From: Akkermansia sp.
GTDB lineage: Bacteria; Verrucomicrobiota; Verrucomicrobiia; Verrucomicrobiales; Akkermansiaceae
Direction of reading: 5' to 3'
NCBI GenBank assembly: GCA_017549485.1
Contig: JAFYUT010000018.1
Location: 1 to 33,298 of the forward strand
DNA: 33,298 bases
Position 1 is the first letter of the stretch. Every line of letters starts with the position of its first letter. Positions 13,639 through 22,342 of the stretch are shown here, one piece after another. The position numbers were made by a program, and so were the translations under genes. A model generated the notes under the pieces. That model ran no database searches, had not been told where the DNA came from, and saw nothing but the letters and a program-made list of their open reading frames with translations.

Positions 13639-16178
13639 TTAAATTTCATGATAAGCGGTGCTTGCGTGGTGGTATCTCCGGTTGTTAAGGGGGATGCAGT
13701 ATCTGCCGGAATCCAGCCACGGGTGCCCGTAAAGGTTTCTACATAACGGTGATTACCGCGAGATGCCAGTAAGCGCACCGGCGTGGAGGCCGGGAGCTCT
13801 ACCACGGAATCTGCGGATTCCACGGCTGCGCTGCGCGCAACGGTAGATTTGGTGATGTAGGCTATGTCTGTGGGCGGTGTGGCCGTTAAATCAACAATGC
13901 TGCGGGTGGCATAATAGATATAGTCTGCTGCGCAAAGAATACTCAGAAAGATGCAGATGCCTGTCACCGTGCGCAAGGTGAACTTCAATTTGCCTTTGAG
14001 CAGGAGGCTCAGGGCAATGCTCAACAACAGCGTGGCGGTGCATATAACCGTGGCCAGCCATAACTGCGGGTAACTCAAGTAGGTAAATACCTTGTCTGCC
14101 GTTGTTTGCTGCGGCAAGATGGCACCTTCTTTTCGTTGAATGAAGGCCAAGTTGGCCTCAGCTTCGGCGAGCCCCGGGGTTTCCATAAGGGCGCGGGCGT
14201 AGTACAGGGCGGCTTCTCCGGGCTCGTTAAGGCGGTATTTGCAGTTGCCGATGTTGTAGTACAACTCACCTTTATCTCGGGTATCAGTGCCGTTTTTCAG
14301 TTCTTCGTTCAGCATCTCCAGCGCTTTGCTGTATTGGCCTTCCTCGTAATATTGTTCTGCATCATCACCGACGGCGTGGCACAGTTGGGTGCACATGCAG
14401 AGCATCAGCAACACTGTAGTGAGTCCCGAAAGTGCTTTGCGTACGGCACGCAATATGCCGGTGCGTTCTTCTTGCGTGACATGCGGGGTGGCATCGGGGC
14501 GGAACACCTCGGCATCTCTTTTGTTGAGAATGGCTTGTAACTCTGTGTTGCTTGCTGCTGTGGGGATATTGCTTTCAATGAATGCGCCGATACCTTTGAG
14601 GAATGCAGCTGCGTCTTTTTCAGCTGCAATGGTGCTGAGGATTTTATCTCTGCTGCGAGTTGCTGCTTGTTGTTGCCATTTGGTGTAACAAAGCTTGCCG
14701 AGAAGCCAGAGGATGATACCCACACCGGGTAAATAGAGCAGGTACCACAACTCACGCGGTAAAGACAATGCGGCACCGTTACCACCGGCATTTGCATTCG
14801 GTAAAAAGTGGTAAATATCGGTAAGCTCGGCTACGGGCACTGTGCCGGCAGGCGGTGCTGCATGACTGCTGACAACTTGGCCGCTACTGCCGGCTTCCGT
14901 TGCGCGCCAAGGTAAACCTATGGGTTGAGATTCAGCGGTTTTATACTCTTCCGTGTCGGCATCAAAATAGCTGAACGAGAATGACGGTACTCCACTTACC
15001 TCTACCGTGGGGCGCATGAGCTGAGAGAATACCACGGCCTCTATCTCGCCTGTGGCAGTGGTAATGACCTTACGCGTGGGGGGCATCAGTTTCCAGTTCT
15101 CGGCCTCTTGCGGTTGCGGGCAGGTAAGTTGCTCTAAGCTGCCGCTTCCTTTAACGGTAATCTGAACATCTATCATTTCATTCATGGCCAATTCCTTGGC
15201 CTCGGTTGATGTTGAGATGGAGAACGTGCCGACCAAGTCAGAGAAGTCGGCCGGTGCGTTCGGCGGTAAGGGGCGCGGGGCTCGCAGTGCCAGTTTAGGC
15301 AGTTCAAGGGTGGTCGGTATCGGTCTTACCGTGGTGCTTTGGAAGGTGAACCCGGCGCTGCTTTCCGTGTGGGTTTCTTTCATTTGGAAGAGGCTGGGAA
15401 TCTGAATGTACACATCGTATTCGCCCTCTTTGTTGTTGCCCGATGTTTGGGGAATGAGATCTACCTCTAAATCCAGTACCATCCATTGCTGCCCTCTGGC
15501 TTGTACGAGCCGCTCTCTCAAGGGGAACCAGTGTTGCAACAGTGTACCGAGTAAACCGCCTACGGGGTGGTGGAATGTGTCTGCTTTAACGCCCTGAGAT
15601 ATGATGCGGGGTTGCTGCTCCAATCTGTTGAAGTTCTGTGGCAACAGTAGTTTGATAGAGGCGTGGACGGGTTGCCCGGCATAGTATTCTTCGGGCTCTG
15701 TCAGTATCATGGTGCCGAAGCTTATGGGGGAGTCTTGACTGCTCTCTATATTGCGCCATTCTACTTTTGCCGTAGTATATACGGGAAGCTCGGGAACGGT
15801 TACGGTTTCTTTGTTGCCGGTTGAGAATGTAACCTCGATGTTCTCGCACTCTACTTTACCGCTGCCTCCCACCTCTACGAGAATCATGTACGCCTCGATT
15901 CGCCCGATTGTGTTGCCGTTGGAATCTTGTATACTTTCTTCGTAATAATTATCACGCATATTGCGGTTTTGAAGAAAATGCGCGTTCTTAATTTTACCGG
16001 TAGAAACTTGGCGTATACGTGACGGCCCTGCATTGCTGGTATGCACCTGTTGCAGAAGGAGTACGACCTTTTCGCCCGGTAGAGCGTAGTCCGTAGACCA
16101 CAAGGCCTCTATTTTTGCTTGGGCGGTGTTGAGCAATACTGCTACCAGGCCTATGATGAGGGTGAGGAGATTTTTCAT
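13635..16178 (-). CDS. batD: BatD-BatE fusion protein
   Basis: An 847-residue envelope protein with two parts. Residues 1-500 fit BatD: signal peptide (1-21), beta-sandwich oxygen-tolerance domains with an LPxP-rich linker (about 295-310), and a transmembrane helix (about 477-497). A cytoplasmic helical linker (about 500-580) leads to a second hydrophobic segment (about 585-602). Then come TPR units (about 605-685; YYEEGQYSKALEMLNEEL and YNIGNCKYRLNEPGEAALYY), two transmembrane helices (about 706-727, 736-756) and an SH3-like domain (about 770-825; PVRLLASRGNHRYVETFTG then RGWIP). This second half fits BatE. In Bacteroidetes batD and batE are separate genes. The protein should sit in the inner membrane with the VWA proteins encoded upstream. 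It lies 26 nt after the BatB-BatC gene and is coupled to the DUF4105 gene. Confidence 0.86.
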   Translation of the reverse strand: MKNLLTLIIGLVAVLLNTAQAKIEALWSTDYALPGEKVVLLLQQVHTSNAGPSRIRQVSTGKIKNAHFLQNRNMRDNYYEESIQDSNGNTIGRIEAYMILVEVGGSGKVECENIEVTFSTGNKETVTVPELPVYTTAKVEWRNIESSQDSPISFGTMILTEPEEYYAGQPVHASIKLLLPQNFNRLEQQPRIISQGVKADTFHHPVGGLLGTLLQHWFPLRERLVQARGQQWMVLDLEVDLIPQTSGNNKEGEYDVYIQIPSLFQMKETHTESSAGFTFQSTTVRPIPTTLELPKLALRAPRPLPPNAPADFSDLVGTFSISTSTEAKELAMNEMIDVQITVKGSGSLEQLTCPQPQEAENWKLMPPTRKVITTATGEIEAVVFSQLMRPTVEVSGVPSFSFSYFDADTEEYKTAESQPIGLPWRATEAGSSGQVVSSHAAPPAGTVPVAELTDIYHFLPNANAGGNGAALSLPRELWYLLYLPGVGIILWLLGKLCYTKWQQQAATRSRDKILSTIAAEKDAAAFLKGIGAFIESNIPTAASNTELQAILNKRDAEVFRPDATPHVTQEERTGILRAVRKALSGLTTVLLMLCMCTQLCHAVGDDAEQYYEEGQYSKALEMLNEELKNGTDTRDKGELYYNIGNCKYRLNEPGEAALYYARALMETPGLAEAEANLAFIQRKEGAILPQQTTADKVFTYLSYPQLWLATVICTATLLLSIALSLLLKGKLKFTLRTVTGICIFLSILCAADYIYYATRSIVDLTATPPTDIAYITKSTVARSAAVESADSVVELPASTPVRLLASRGNHRYVETFTGTRGWIPADTASPLTTGDTTTQAPLIMKFK

Positions 16179-16204
16179 ACAGATGAAAATGGGGATAGAA
16201 AATT

Positions 16205-18211
16205 TTAGTAATCTTTATTGGGTCTCTTGCGCTGTGTGCGGTACTCGTATTGACGACGTAATTTGCGAGCTTCGGCTTCGTCTTCTTCGTCACGGTTCAT
16301 GTTCAGAATGTCATGAGCTCTTTGTTGTTTGCGTTGAGCCTGACGCTCGGAGTCTGACGGACGCGGTTTTTGTTGCTGTTGCTGATTGCTTTGCTGCTGC
16401 TGTTCGTTTTCTTGTTGCCGGTCGTCCTGCTGTTGTTGGTCGTCCTGCTGTTGTTGGTCGTCCTGCTGTTGTTGGTCGTCCTGCTGTTGCTGGTCGTCCT
16501 GCTTTTGCTGGTCGTCTTGCTTTTGCCGGTCGTCCTGCTGTTGTTGGTTGTCCTGCTTTTGCTGGTCGTCTTGCTGTTGCTGGTCGTCCTGCTGTTGCTG
16601 GTCGTCCTGCTTTTGCTGGTCGTCTTGCTGTTGTTGGTTGTCCTGCTGTTGTTGGTTGTCCTGCTGTTGCTGGTTGTCCTGCTTTTGCTGGTCGTCCTGC
16701 TTTTGCTGGTCGTCCTGCTTTTGCTGGTCGCTCTGCTGTTGTTGCTCGTTTTGCTGCTGCTTGAGTCGCTCTATTTCTTTGTTGATATTCTCTATGAGTT
16801 GCTTAACGCGTTTAAGGTTTGCATCAGCCGGGGCGTAATCAGCGTGTGCACGAAGCGCATCTTGAAAGTATACGGTATTTGCTTCCAGTTGTTTTACAAT
16901 GCCTTCCAACTGCTCGATGTTGGGCTGAGCCGGGACTCCTCCTTGTGTCGGCTCGTATAATTGACGCAATTGTTCAAAAGTGGCCTCGGTGCGTATGTTA
17001 CCCAGTCTTTGTAAGGTAGCGGCTTGCATGAGCGGGTCTTCATCCAACAATGCTGTGGAGAGAGATTCTGCATATTCAGCAGTTTTTCCCTCCGCTGCGT
17101 ATGTAAGTGCTTGCCGATAGGCTTGTATGGATTCTTCAGTCGGTGCTGCGTGTATGGGTTGCAGCAGGATGGCGCCGAGCAGCAGCAGCGGGGCCTTGCG
17201 AAGTAAATTGGTGGGCATGTTACGCCATCGGGTTGCCGTCAGAATAGCTATGATGAGCAGAATCAAAGCGGCGCAGGCGAAATAAGCATACATATCGTTG
17301 GGCGTTTTCCCGGCTGATTGCGTTTCTTCATGTCTGTCAATCTTTTCTGCCGCAACTTGTGCAAAGGCTGCAAGGTCGGTAGAGTTGTTCATGATGAAGA
17401 AATCACCCCCGGTTTCTCTTGCAAGCATGGCAAGGGTTTCCGGTTGCAATTTACTGATGACGTGTTTGCCCTCGGCATCTTGCCACATGCCGTTTTCTCT
17501 TTGCGGGTCGGGTATGGTGGCGCCTTCCGTGGTGCCGATACCGACCGTGATGATAAGCAGGTTTTTCTTGCGTGCCTCATCCAGCAGGGCAGGGGAGAAA
17601 TCCATGGTATCTTCACCATCACTCAATATGACCAACGCGTTTGTGCCGGTAGCTGAGTTGCGCTCAAAATTTTGCATGGCCAGTTTAAGCACATGCTCCA
17701 AATTAGAGCCACCATAGCTTTCCCAATCTCGGTTGATTAAGTTAAGGGTTTCTTGCAGCGTGAGGTGATCGTAGGTAAGAGGGATGGTAAGCTCAGCCTC
17801 GCCGGAGAAGATGATAAGCCCGATTTTATCTGTCGGCAAGGCGTCTATCAATACACGAGCTGCTGTGCGTGCTTCTTCTAATCGAGACGGTTGCACGTCT
17901 TGCGTCTCCATGGAGCGCGAGATATCCATGGCTATGATGAGGTTGCGCCCGGTTACTAAAGCATCGGTGTTTTTATAGCCGTTGTAGGGGCGGGCTGCTG
18001 CAATGATACAGCACCCCAACGCCAGCAGGGCCGCTACTACAGGAACAACGGAGTGCAGCGGGGAGGTGGTGCGTACCAGCTCGTGCCGGTGGGCGGGGGA
18101 TACTAACTTCTCCCAGTTGCCTTTGCGGTGCAGATGCAGCATGTAGGTGCCGACTCCCAGCAAGAGCGGAAGCACCAGTGCTATCAATACGTATGGATAT
18201 AAAAAGCTCAT
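16205..18211 (-). CDS. batB: BatB-BatC fusion: VWA domain plus TPR-like region and Gln/Asp repeat tract
   Basis: A 668-residue protein. Two N-terminal transmembrane segments (about 5-25, 53-72) precede a von Willebrand A domain (about 90-290) with an intact metal-ion-dependent adhesion site, DISRS (96-100), and VILSDGEDT (194-202). A transmembrane helix follows (about 309-326), then a hydrophobic signal-like segment (about 338-354) and a helical, TPR-like BatC region (about 357-470). Residues 494-601 are 18 tandem hexapeptides of DDQQQQ/DDQQKQ type. The C-terminus is charged (RKLRRQYEYRTQRKR). BatB and BatC are separate genes in Bacteroides. Substrate and partner are unknown; VWA-TPR complexes usually act with MoxR AAA+ proteins, here encoded in the same operon. 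Confidence 0.88.
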   Translation of the reverse strand: MSFLYPYVLIALVLPLLLGVGTYMLHLHRKGNWEKLVSPAHRHELVRTTSPLHSVVPVVAALLALGCCIIAAARPYNGYKNTDALVTGRNLIIAMDISRSMETQDVQPSRLEEARTAARVLIDALPTDKIGLIIFSGEAELTIPLTYDHLTLQETLNLINRDWESYGGSNLEHVLKLAMQNFERNSATGTNALVILSDGEDTMDFSPALLDEARKKNLLIITVGIGTTEGATIPDPQRENGMWQDAEGKHVISKLQPETLAMLARETGGDFFIMNNSTDLAAFAQVAAEKIDRHEETQSAGKTPNDMYAYFACAALILLIIAILTATRWRNMPTNLLRKAPLLLLGAILLQPIHAAPTEESIQAYRQALTYAAEGKTAEYAESLSTALLDEDPLMQAATLQRLGNIRTEATFEQLRQLYEPTQGGVPAQPNIEQLEGIVKQLEANTVYFQDALRAHADYAPADANLKRVKQLIENINKEIERLKQQQNEQQQQSDQQKQDDQQKQDDQQKQDNQQQQDNQQQQDNQQQQDDQQKQDDQQQQDDQQQQDDQQKQDNQQQQDDRQKQDDQQKQDDQQQQDDQQQQDDQQQQDDQQQQDDRQQENEQQQQSNQQQQQKPRPSDSERQAQRKQQRAHDILNMNRDEEDEAEARKLRRQYEYRTQRKRPNKDY
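16409..16732 (-). repeat. 18-bp minisatellite encoding (D[D/N]QQ[Q/K]Q)n
   Basis: Eighteen contiguous 18-bp units (324 bp) in frame within the BatB-BatC gene, each encoding a hexapeptide of mostly Asp and Gln with occasional Asn, Lys or Arg. The units differ by single substitutions, with blocks of nearly identical neighbours. Because the unit is a multiple of three, copy number can change without breaking the frame. There are no spacers, so it is not a CRISPR array. Confidence 0.97.
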
Positions 18212-18231
18212 GTTGTTCGTTCAGTTACAAA

Positions 18232-19305
18232 TCACGGCGCAGGTTTCGGGAATGTCAGATTGGCCGTCAGCGCTATCAACAGTAAGACGCAAGCCGCCCC
18301 CATGGGCCAATAGAAGAGGGCATCGTATACCACGAATGTGCGCGGCTCGGAGTCCGTTTTCTCCAGTTTATCAATGACGGAGAAAGCATCTGCCAAGCCC
18401 TGGCTGCTGCCGGCACGGTAGTAGCGACCTCCCGTCAGCTTTGCTATCTCTTTGAGTGTTTTTTCATCAATGGCGTCCTCTTGGGCAATGTGCTTGGAAA
18501 GCCTCTTATCACTGCCGATGGCAATGGTGTAAATGCGGATGCCCAAATCGGCGGCACTTGTGGCGGCATCTATAGGGCTGATTTCACCGCGATTGTTGAT
18601 GCCGTCCGTTACCAGAATCAAGATTTTTGACTTCGTTTCTTTGCGCTCATTGAGACGCGTGGCGGCAGAGGCTATGGCCGAGCCGATTGCCGTGCCGTCT
18701 TCTATGATGAAGCCGGGCTTGATGAGCTGACCGAAAAGATTGACCTCCGCCAAGTAAAATGAATCTATCTTGTGCCGTAAAATGGCGTGATCCATGGTTA
18801 AAGGACTGCACAATTTCGGTTTGCCGGCAAAGGCCACCAAGCCCATGCGGTCGTTGGGGCGGTTGTCGATGAACTCGTTGATTACGTATTTTGCACTGGT
18901 GAGGCGGTCTACTACCTGCCCTTTGATGCGCATGTCTTTCTCCGCCATTGAGCCGGAGAGGTCGCATGCAATCATGATGTCGATACCGCTGGCTACGGGT
19001 TCTTTGTGCGTCACTTTCCATTGAGGCTCGGCCAAGGCGATAATGACACAAGCCGCCGCCAAGGTGGCTGCTATGGGCCCCACGAAACCGGCCAGTACTG
19101 ATGGGGTGGGCAAGTGCTCCGCTATCAATTTGATACCGGGGTGTTGTACGGCTGTTGCTGTGCCGCGGCGGCGGCGCAAAAACAGTAAGCCTGCCAGAGG
19201 TATAAGCACCCATAACCATGCCGGGGTAGCGAATTGAAAATCCCGCACGGTTCCGACCGATTCCGTTGCGGCCAGTATCAGGCTGTTGTCGGTGAAGGGC
19301 ATCAT
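18232..19305 (-). CDS. batA: BatA, VWA-domain inner-membrane protein
   Basis: A 357-residue protein with two N-terminal membrane segments (about 28-43, 70-92), a von Willebrand A domain (about 105-300) and a C-terminal transmembrane helix (about 334-350), the standard BatA layout. The metal-ion-dependent adhesion site is complete: DLSGS (115-119), the Thr of GTAIGSA (about 204) and LVTDGINN (231-238). It should face the periplasm or cytoplasm as a ligand-binding scaffold working with MoxR and BatB. Its ATG overlaps the stop of the preceding DUF4381-like gene (19302-19305, ATGA), and BatB-BatC follows after 20 nt. The start is MM; either methionine would serve. Confidence 0.92.
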   Translation of the reverse strand: MMPFTDNSLILAATESVGTVRDFQFATPAWLWVLIPLAGLLFLRRRRGTATAVQHPGIKLIAEHLPTPSVLAGFVGPIAATLAAACVIIALAEPQWKVTHKEPVASGIDIMIACDLSGSMAEKDMRIKGQVVDRLTSAKYVINEFIDNRPNDRMGLVAFAGKPKLCSPLTMDHAILRHKIDSFYLAEVNLFGQLIKPGFIIEDGTAIGSAIASAATRLNERKETKSKILILVTDGINNRGEISPIDAATSAADLGIRIYTIAIGSDKRLSKHIAQEDAIDEKTLKEIAKLTGGRYYRAGSSQGLADAFSVIDKLEKTDSEPRTFVVYDALFYWPMGAACVLLLIALTANLTFPKPAP

Positions 19306-19904
19306 GATAATTTTCTGACTTTTTCCAGTTCTTTAGCGGCTTCTGCGGCTTTCTGCTGGGCTTCTTGAATATTCAGAATCGTTTGCTCTGTTTCGGCAAT
19401 GAGTTGAGCGGCCAGTTGCGGCGCGTTTTCTTGTCGGCCGGCGTATTTCAGCTCCACGAACTTCTCTAACAGCATGCGCGTGGCGTATTGACACTCTCGC
19501 GGTATGGCTGAGAGGGCATCCAAACGGCGGCTGAATTCTTCATGTGTTTCGTAAAGAGCCGGGTCTTCTGTTTTGCCTGCCAAATATTCACGCAGAATCA
19601 TGGAAAGCTCTAAACCGCATGCTCGCAAATCCGGTTGTAAGGTGCGTAAGGCCTCCAGACGCTGCATGGCTATTTCCTCTGCCGACGGTGGTAGGGGGGC
19701 TGTTTTCTTTTTGCGGATAATGAGGAATACTACCAAGCCGATGAGGAGGATTAGCCCAACACTCCCTCCCCAAAGCAACCATGGGGAGATACCGCTGCTC
19801 TCTAGCGCCTCCGCGGGGATTCCTTTCTCCAACTCAGGTATGCACTTGAGTAGGTCTATAGGCTGTGCGGTGGGGGTGGCCGGTGTTTGTGCGAGTGTTA
19901 TCAT
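19302..19904 (-). CDS. DUF4381-like single-pass membrane protein of the Bat operon
   Basis: A 200-residue protein with an N-terminal segment of about 43 residues, one transmembrane helix (about 44-65; WLLWGGSVGLILLIGLVVFL), a basic RKKK stop-transfer sequence and a helical cytoplasmic domain ending in a long Glu/Ala/Lys-rich helix (about 160-200). The domain includes LSMILREYLAGK and ALYETHEEFSRRLDAL, similar in pattern to DUF4381 (BatX-type) proteins found between DUF58 and BatA genes in MoxR operons. Assignment rests on position, topology and that pattern. It lies 8 nt after the DUF58 gene and is coupled to batA by an ATGA overlap. Confidence 0.72.
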   Translation of the reverse strand: MITLAQTPATPTAQPIDLLKCIPELEKGIPAEALESSGISPWLLWGGSVGLILLIGLVVFLIIRKKKTAPLPPSAEEIAMQRLEALRTLQPDLRACGLELSMILREYLAGKTEDPALYETHEEFSRRLDALSAIPRECQYATRMLLEKFVELKYAGRQENAPQLAAQLIAETEQTILNIQEAQQKAAEAAKELEKVRKLS

Positions 19905-19912
19905 GGCGGTAA

Positions 19913-20806
19913 TCAGCGGGCAAAGTGACTGCTGCGGCGGGTGAACAAGGCGCGTAAGGCCGGCACAAAGTCCGCGTCCGTGCGCAAATCTCTCATATCA
20001 ATGCCTAATTGGGTAAATACGCTCTCCCAGTCGCGTCGGTGGGCGGTCAGGGCGCGGGTATAGGCTTTTCTGGTAGCGGGGGCGCTGATGTTGATGTGGT
20101 AGGGCGTGCCGCTCTCCGGGTCTTGTATGCACACGGTGCCCGCATCTTGCGGCAGCTCAAGTTCCATGGGGTCTGCCACGCGCAGTGGTATCAGCTCGTG
20201 TCTGAAGTTCAGCTTACCGATGGACTCTTTGTCTGCTGCCATCATGAAGTCGCTGATAAGGAAGCACATGGTGCGCTTGCGCTGAGTGCGCAGAATTTCT
20301 GCAGCTACTTCTTCCATGCTGACATCTTCGCCACTGTTTTCATTCGAGATAATTTCTCGAATGATACGCAGGCATTGCTTCATACCTTTGGCCGGCGGCA
20401 GGTAAAAGTGCGGGTGGCAACCATAGAGCAGCAGGCCCACGTTGTCGCCGTTGCGTGCAGCACTGTAGGCCAATACTGCGGCGATGAGGGCGGCGTATTC
20501 CAGTTTGGAATTCTCAGCGGCCGTGCTGGCGTAGCGCATAGAGGCACTGGTGTCTACAACCAACAGAAGCACCTGCTCACGCTCCTCGTGAAAACGCCGT
20601 ACATAGGGGGCACCTGTGCGGGCCGTTACCTTCCAGTCTATGAATCTCGGGTCATCCCCGGGTTGGTATTCGCGGAAGTCATCAAACTCCAAACCTTGTC
20701 CGCGGAAACTGGCGCGGTATTGGCCGGAGAGTGTGGCGGTGGTCAGGCGGCGCGCCGTAAGCTCAATACGGCGCACTTTCTGCATGATTTCCTGCGTTTT
20801 ATCCAT
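19913..20806 (-). CDS. DUF58 family protein (MoxR-associated)
   Basis: A 297-residue soluble protein. The family signature GQGLEFDDFREYQPGDDPR (about 36-54) followed by IDWKVTART is present, and a VWA-like domain starts at about 78 with VDTSASM (84-90), retaining the DxSxS metal site. It continues through CFLISDFM. DUF58 genes almost always neighbour moxR. The protein is thought to be a cytoplasmic partner of the AAA+ ATPase, but its reaction is unknown. It is 23 nt downstream of moxR and 8 nt upstream of the DUF4381-like gene, all on the minus strand. Confidence 0.95.
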   Translation of the reverse strand: MDKTQEIMQKVRRIELTARRLTTATLSGQYRASFRGQGLEFDDFREYQPGDDPRFIDWKVTARTGAPYVRRFHEEREQVLLLVVDTSASMRYASTAAENSKLEYAALIAAVLAYSAARNGDNVGLLLYGCHPHFYLPPAKGMKQCLRIIREIISNENSGEDVSMEEVAAEILRTQRKRTMCFLISDFMMAADKESIGKLNFRHELIPLRVADPMELELPQDAGTVCIQDPESGTPYHINISAPATRKAYTRALTAHRRDWESVFTQLGIDMRDLRTDADFVPALRALFTRRSSHFAR

Positions 20807-20829
20807 GGCGGGTCAAAATTCAGGCGGCA

Positions 20830-21816
20830 TCAGGGTACGGGTACCTTAGAAAGGATGCTGTCAATGATGCTATCGCTGGTGATATTAGCGGCCTCGGCCT
20901 CGTAAGAGAGCAGAATGCGGTGGCGCAGAATGTCGTGTGCCAAATCTTTTACATCTTGCGGGGTAACATAGGCGCGCTGCTTGGTGAATGCCAATGCCTT
21001 GGCGGCCAGTGCAATGCTGATGGTGGCACGGGGGGATGCGCCCGCACGTACCATGCCCTCTAAATGGCGGTCTACCTTGCCCGGGTTGCGGGTGGCTCGC
21101 ACCAAGTCTACGATGTAGCTCTCAATGGCGGGGTCAATGAAGATGCGATCCATCAGAGCACGAGAGGTCTCAATGGTCTGTACGGATACAACGGGGGTTG
21201 TTTGCGGGGCGGCACTTGTGCGGCTCATCATATTGAGAATCTGCAGCTCTTCATCTCGCTCCGGGTAATCAACGATAATCTTGAAGAGGAAGCGGTCCAG
21301 CTGAGCTTCGGGTAACTGGTAAGTGCCTTCTTGCTCAATCGGGTTCTGCGTTGCCAATACCAAGAAGGGGGAGGGCAGGGGATAACTCGTTTCTCCCAAT
21401 GTTACTTGGCGCTCTTGCATGGCCTCCAGCAAGGCACTTTGCACTTTGGCCGGGGCGCGGTTAATTTCGTCTGCCAGTATCAGATTCGCGAACACCGGAC
21501 CCTTCTTTGCCGAAAATTGGCGGGTTTCCGGGTTGTAAATCATGGTGCCTAACAAGTCCGCAGGAAGCAAGTCCGGGGTGAACTGGATGCGTGAGAAAGC
21601 TGCGTGCATGGTGCCGGCAAGGGCTTTTACCGAAAGAGTCTTAGCGAGGCCCGGTACGCCTTCCAACAATACGTGACCTTTGCACAGAAGACTCAGAATG
21701 AGGCGGTTTACCAACTTTTGTTGACCTACCAACACTCTTGACATCTCCATCTTTACGGCGCTTACCCATTCAGAGTGTTGCGCAATTTCTTCGTTGAATG
21801 CCTGTGTGTTCATCAT
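20830..21816 (-). CDS. moxR: MoxR-family AAA+ ATPase
   Basis: A 328-residue chaperone-like AAA+ ATPase, first gene of the Bat operon. Visible motifs, counted from the 21816 start, are Walker A EGVPGLAKT (52-60), the MoxR segment RIQFTPDLLPADLLGT, Walker B LILADEINRAPAKVQSALLEAM (112-133) and sensor 1 FLVLATQNPIEQEGTYQLPEAQLDRF. MoxR proteins help mature or activate partner complexes, often those with VWA domains. The frame is open to 21921, but the first 35 codons are not MoxR-like and lie upstream of a candidate promoter, so MMNTQAF at 21816 (or the next ATG, 21813) is preferred. Confidence 0.95.
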   Translation of the reverse strand: MMNTQAFNEEIAQHSEWVSAVKMEMSRVLVGQQKLVNRLILSLLCKGHVLLEGVPGLAKTLSVKALAGTMHAAFSRIQFTPDLLPADLLGTMIYNPETRQFSAKKGPVFANLILADEINRAPAKVQSALLEAMQERQVTLGETSYPLPSPFLVLATQNPIEQEGTYQLPEAQLDRFLFKIIVDYPERDEELQILNMMSRTSAAPQTTPVVSVQTIETSRALMDRIFIDPAIESYIVDLVRATRNPGKVDRHLEGMVRAGASPRATISIALAAKALAFTKQRAYVTPQDVKDLAHDILRHRILLSYEAEAANITSDSIIDSILSKVPVP

Positions 21817-21831
21817 TGTCTGTCTTTCTTG

Positions 21832-21860
21832 AGGGTAGCACGCACTATTTCGTTTTTCAA
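21832..21860 (-). promoter_or_regulatory. Candidate promoter of the MoxR/Bat operon
   Basis: Minus strand TTGAAA (21855-21860), a 17-nt spacer, and a weak TACCCT (21832-21837). The predicted start near 21825 gives a leader of about 9 nt before the moxR ATG. Confidence 0.42.
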
Positions 21861-21982
21861 GTCCTATATGCGTACACGCTGTATTTAAGACACAGTGCGG
21901 GTTCTTTTTGTTGAAAATCACTAAAATCAGTCAGGTCCGGAGGCTGATTGAAAAGTTTTTTGCTTAAAATGAGAGGTTTTGC

Positions 21983-22010
21983 TTGACGTGACAAGAAAAA
22001 TGAGTATAAT
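21983..22010 (+). promoter_or_regulatory. Promoter of rpmB
   Basis: TTGACG (21983-21988), a 16-nt spacer, and consensus TATAAT (22005-22010). The predicted start near 22017 gives a leader of about 29 nt before rpmB. One of the strongest promoters in the window. Confidence 0.82.
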
Positions 22011-22045
22011 GTCGCTCCGCTAAACATTAACCGCACTAAAATCTT

Positions 22046-22324
22046 ATGTCCAGAATCTGCAATATCACGTTTGCTATGCCGCACAAGGGCCGCCGCATTC
22101 ATCGCTCCGGTCTTGCCAAGAAGAAGGGCGGTATCGGCCGTCACGTCACTAAAGTTGTTAACCGTACCGTATACCCCAACCTTCAGGAGAAGCGCGTATG
22201 GGTTCCTGAGCTCAACGGTGGCCGCGGTGGCTACATCCGCATGAAGCTTTCCTGCAAGGCTCTGCGCACCATCTCTAAGAACGGTGCCTACAACACGCTC
22301 AAGAAGGCAGGTATCCTTTACTGA
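22046..22324 (+). CDS. rpmB: 50S ribosomal protein L28
   Basis: L28 (92 aa) is a 50S protein near the E-site side of the subunit. The N-terminal MSRICNITFAMPHKGRRIHR, the central NRTVYPNLQEKRVWVPELNG and the C-terminal KLSCKALRTISKNGAYNTL follow the family pattern (SR.C...G, PNL..., W.., S.KALR.I.K.G). E. coli L28 has 78 residues; the extra length is mainly in the first half. The usual partner rpmG (L33) is not adjacent. There is no obvious Shine-Dalgarno sequence. No hairpin terminator directly follows; the next one is at 22756-22794, beyond a small orphan gene. Confidence 0.95.
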   Translation: MSRICNITFAMPHKGRRIHRSGLAKKKGGIGRHVTKVVNRTVYPNLQEKRVWVPELNGGRGGYIRMKLSCKALRTISKNGAYNTLKKAGILY

Positions 22325-22342
22325 TTTTTCTGTACTTTTTTT

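Noticed and set aside
16409..16732. CRISPR-like repeat array
   Set aside because: Units are contiguous, in frame and without spacers; no cas genes nearby.
16126..16960. Three overlapping plus-strand frames across the BatB-BatC repeat (Leu/Val-, Cys/Trp/Ser- and Gly/Arg/Pro-rich)
   Set aside because: An 18-bp repeat lacking stops keeps all frames open; these are by-products of the minisatellite.
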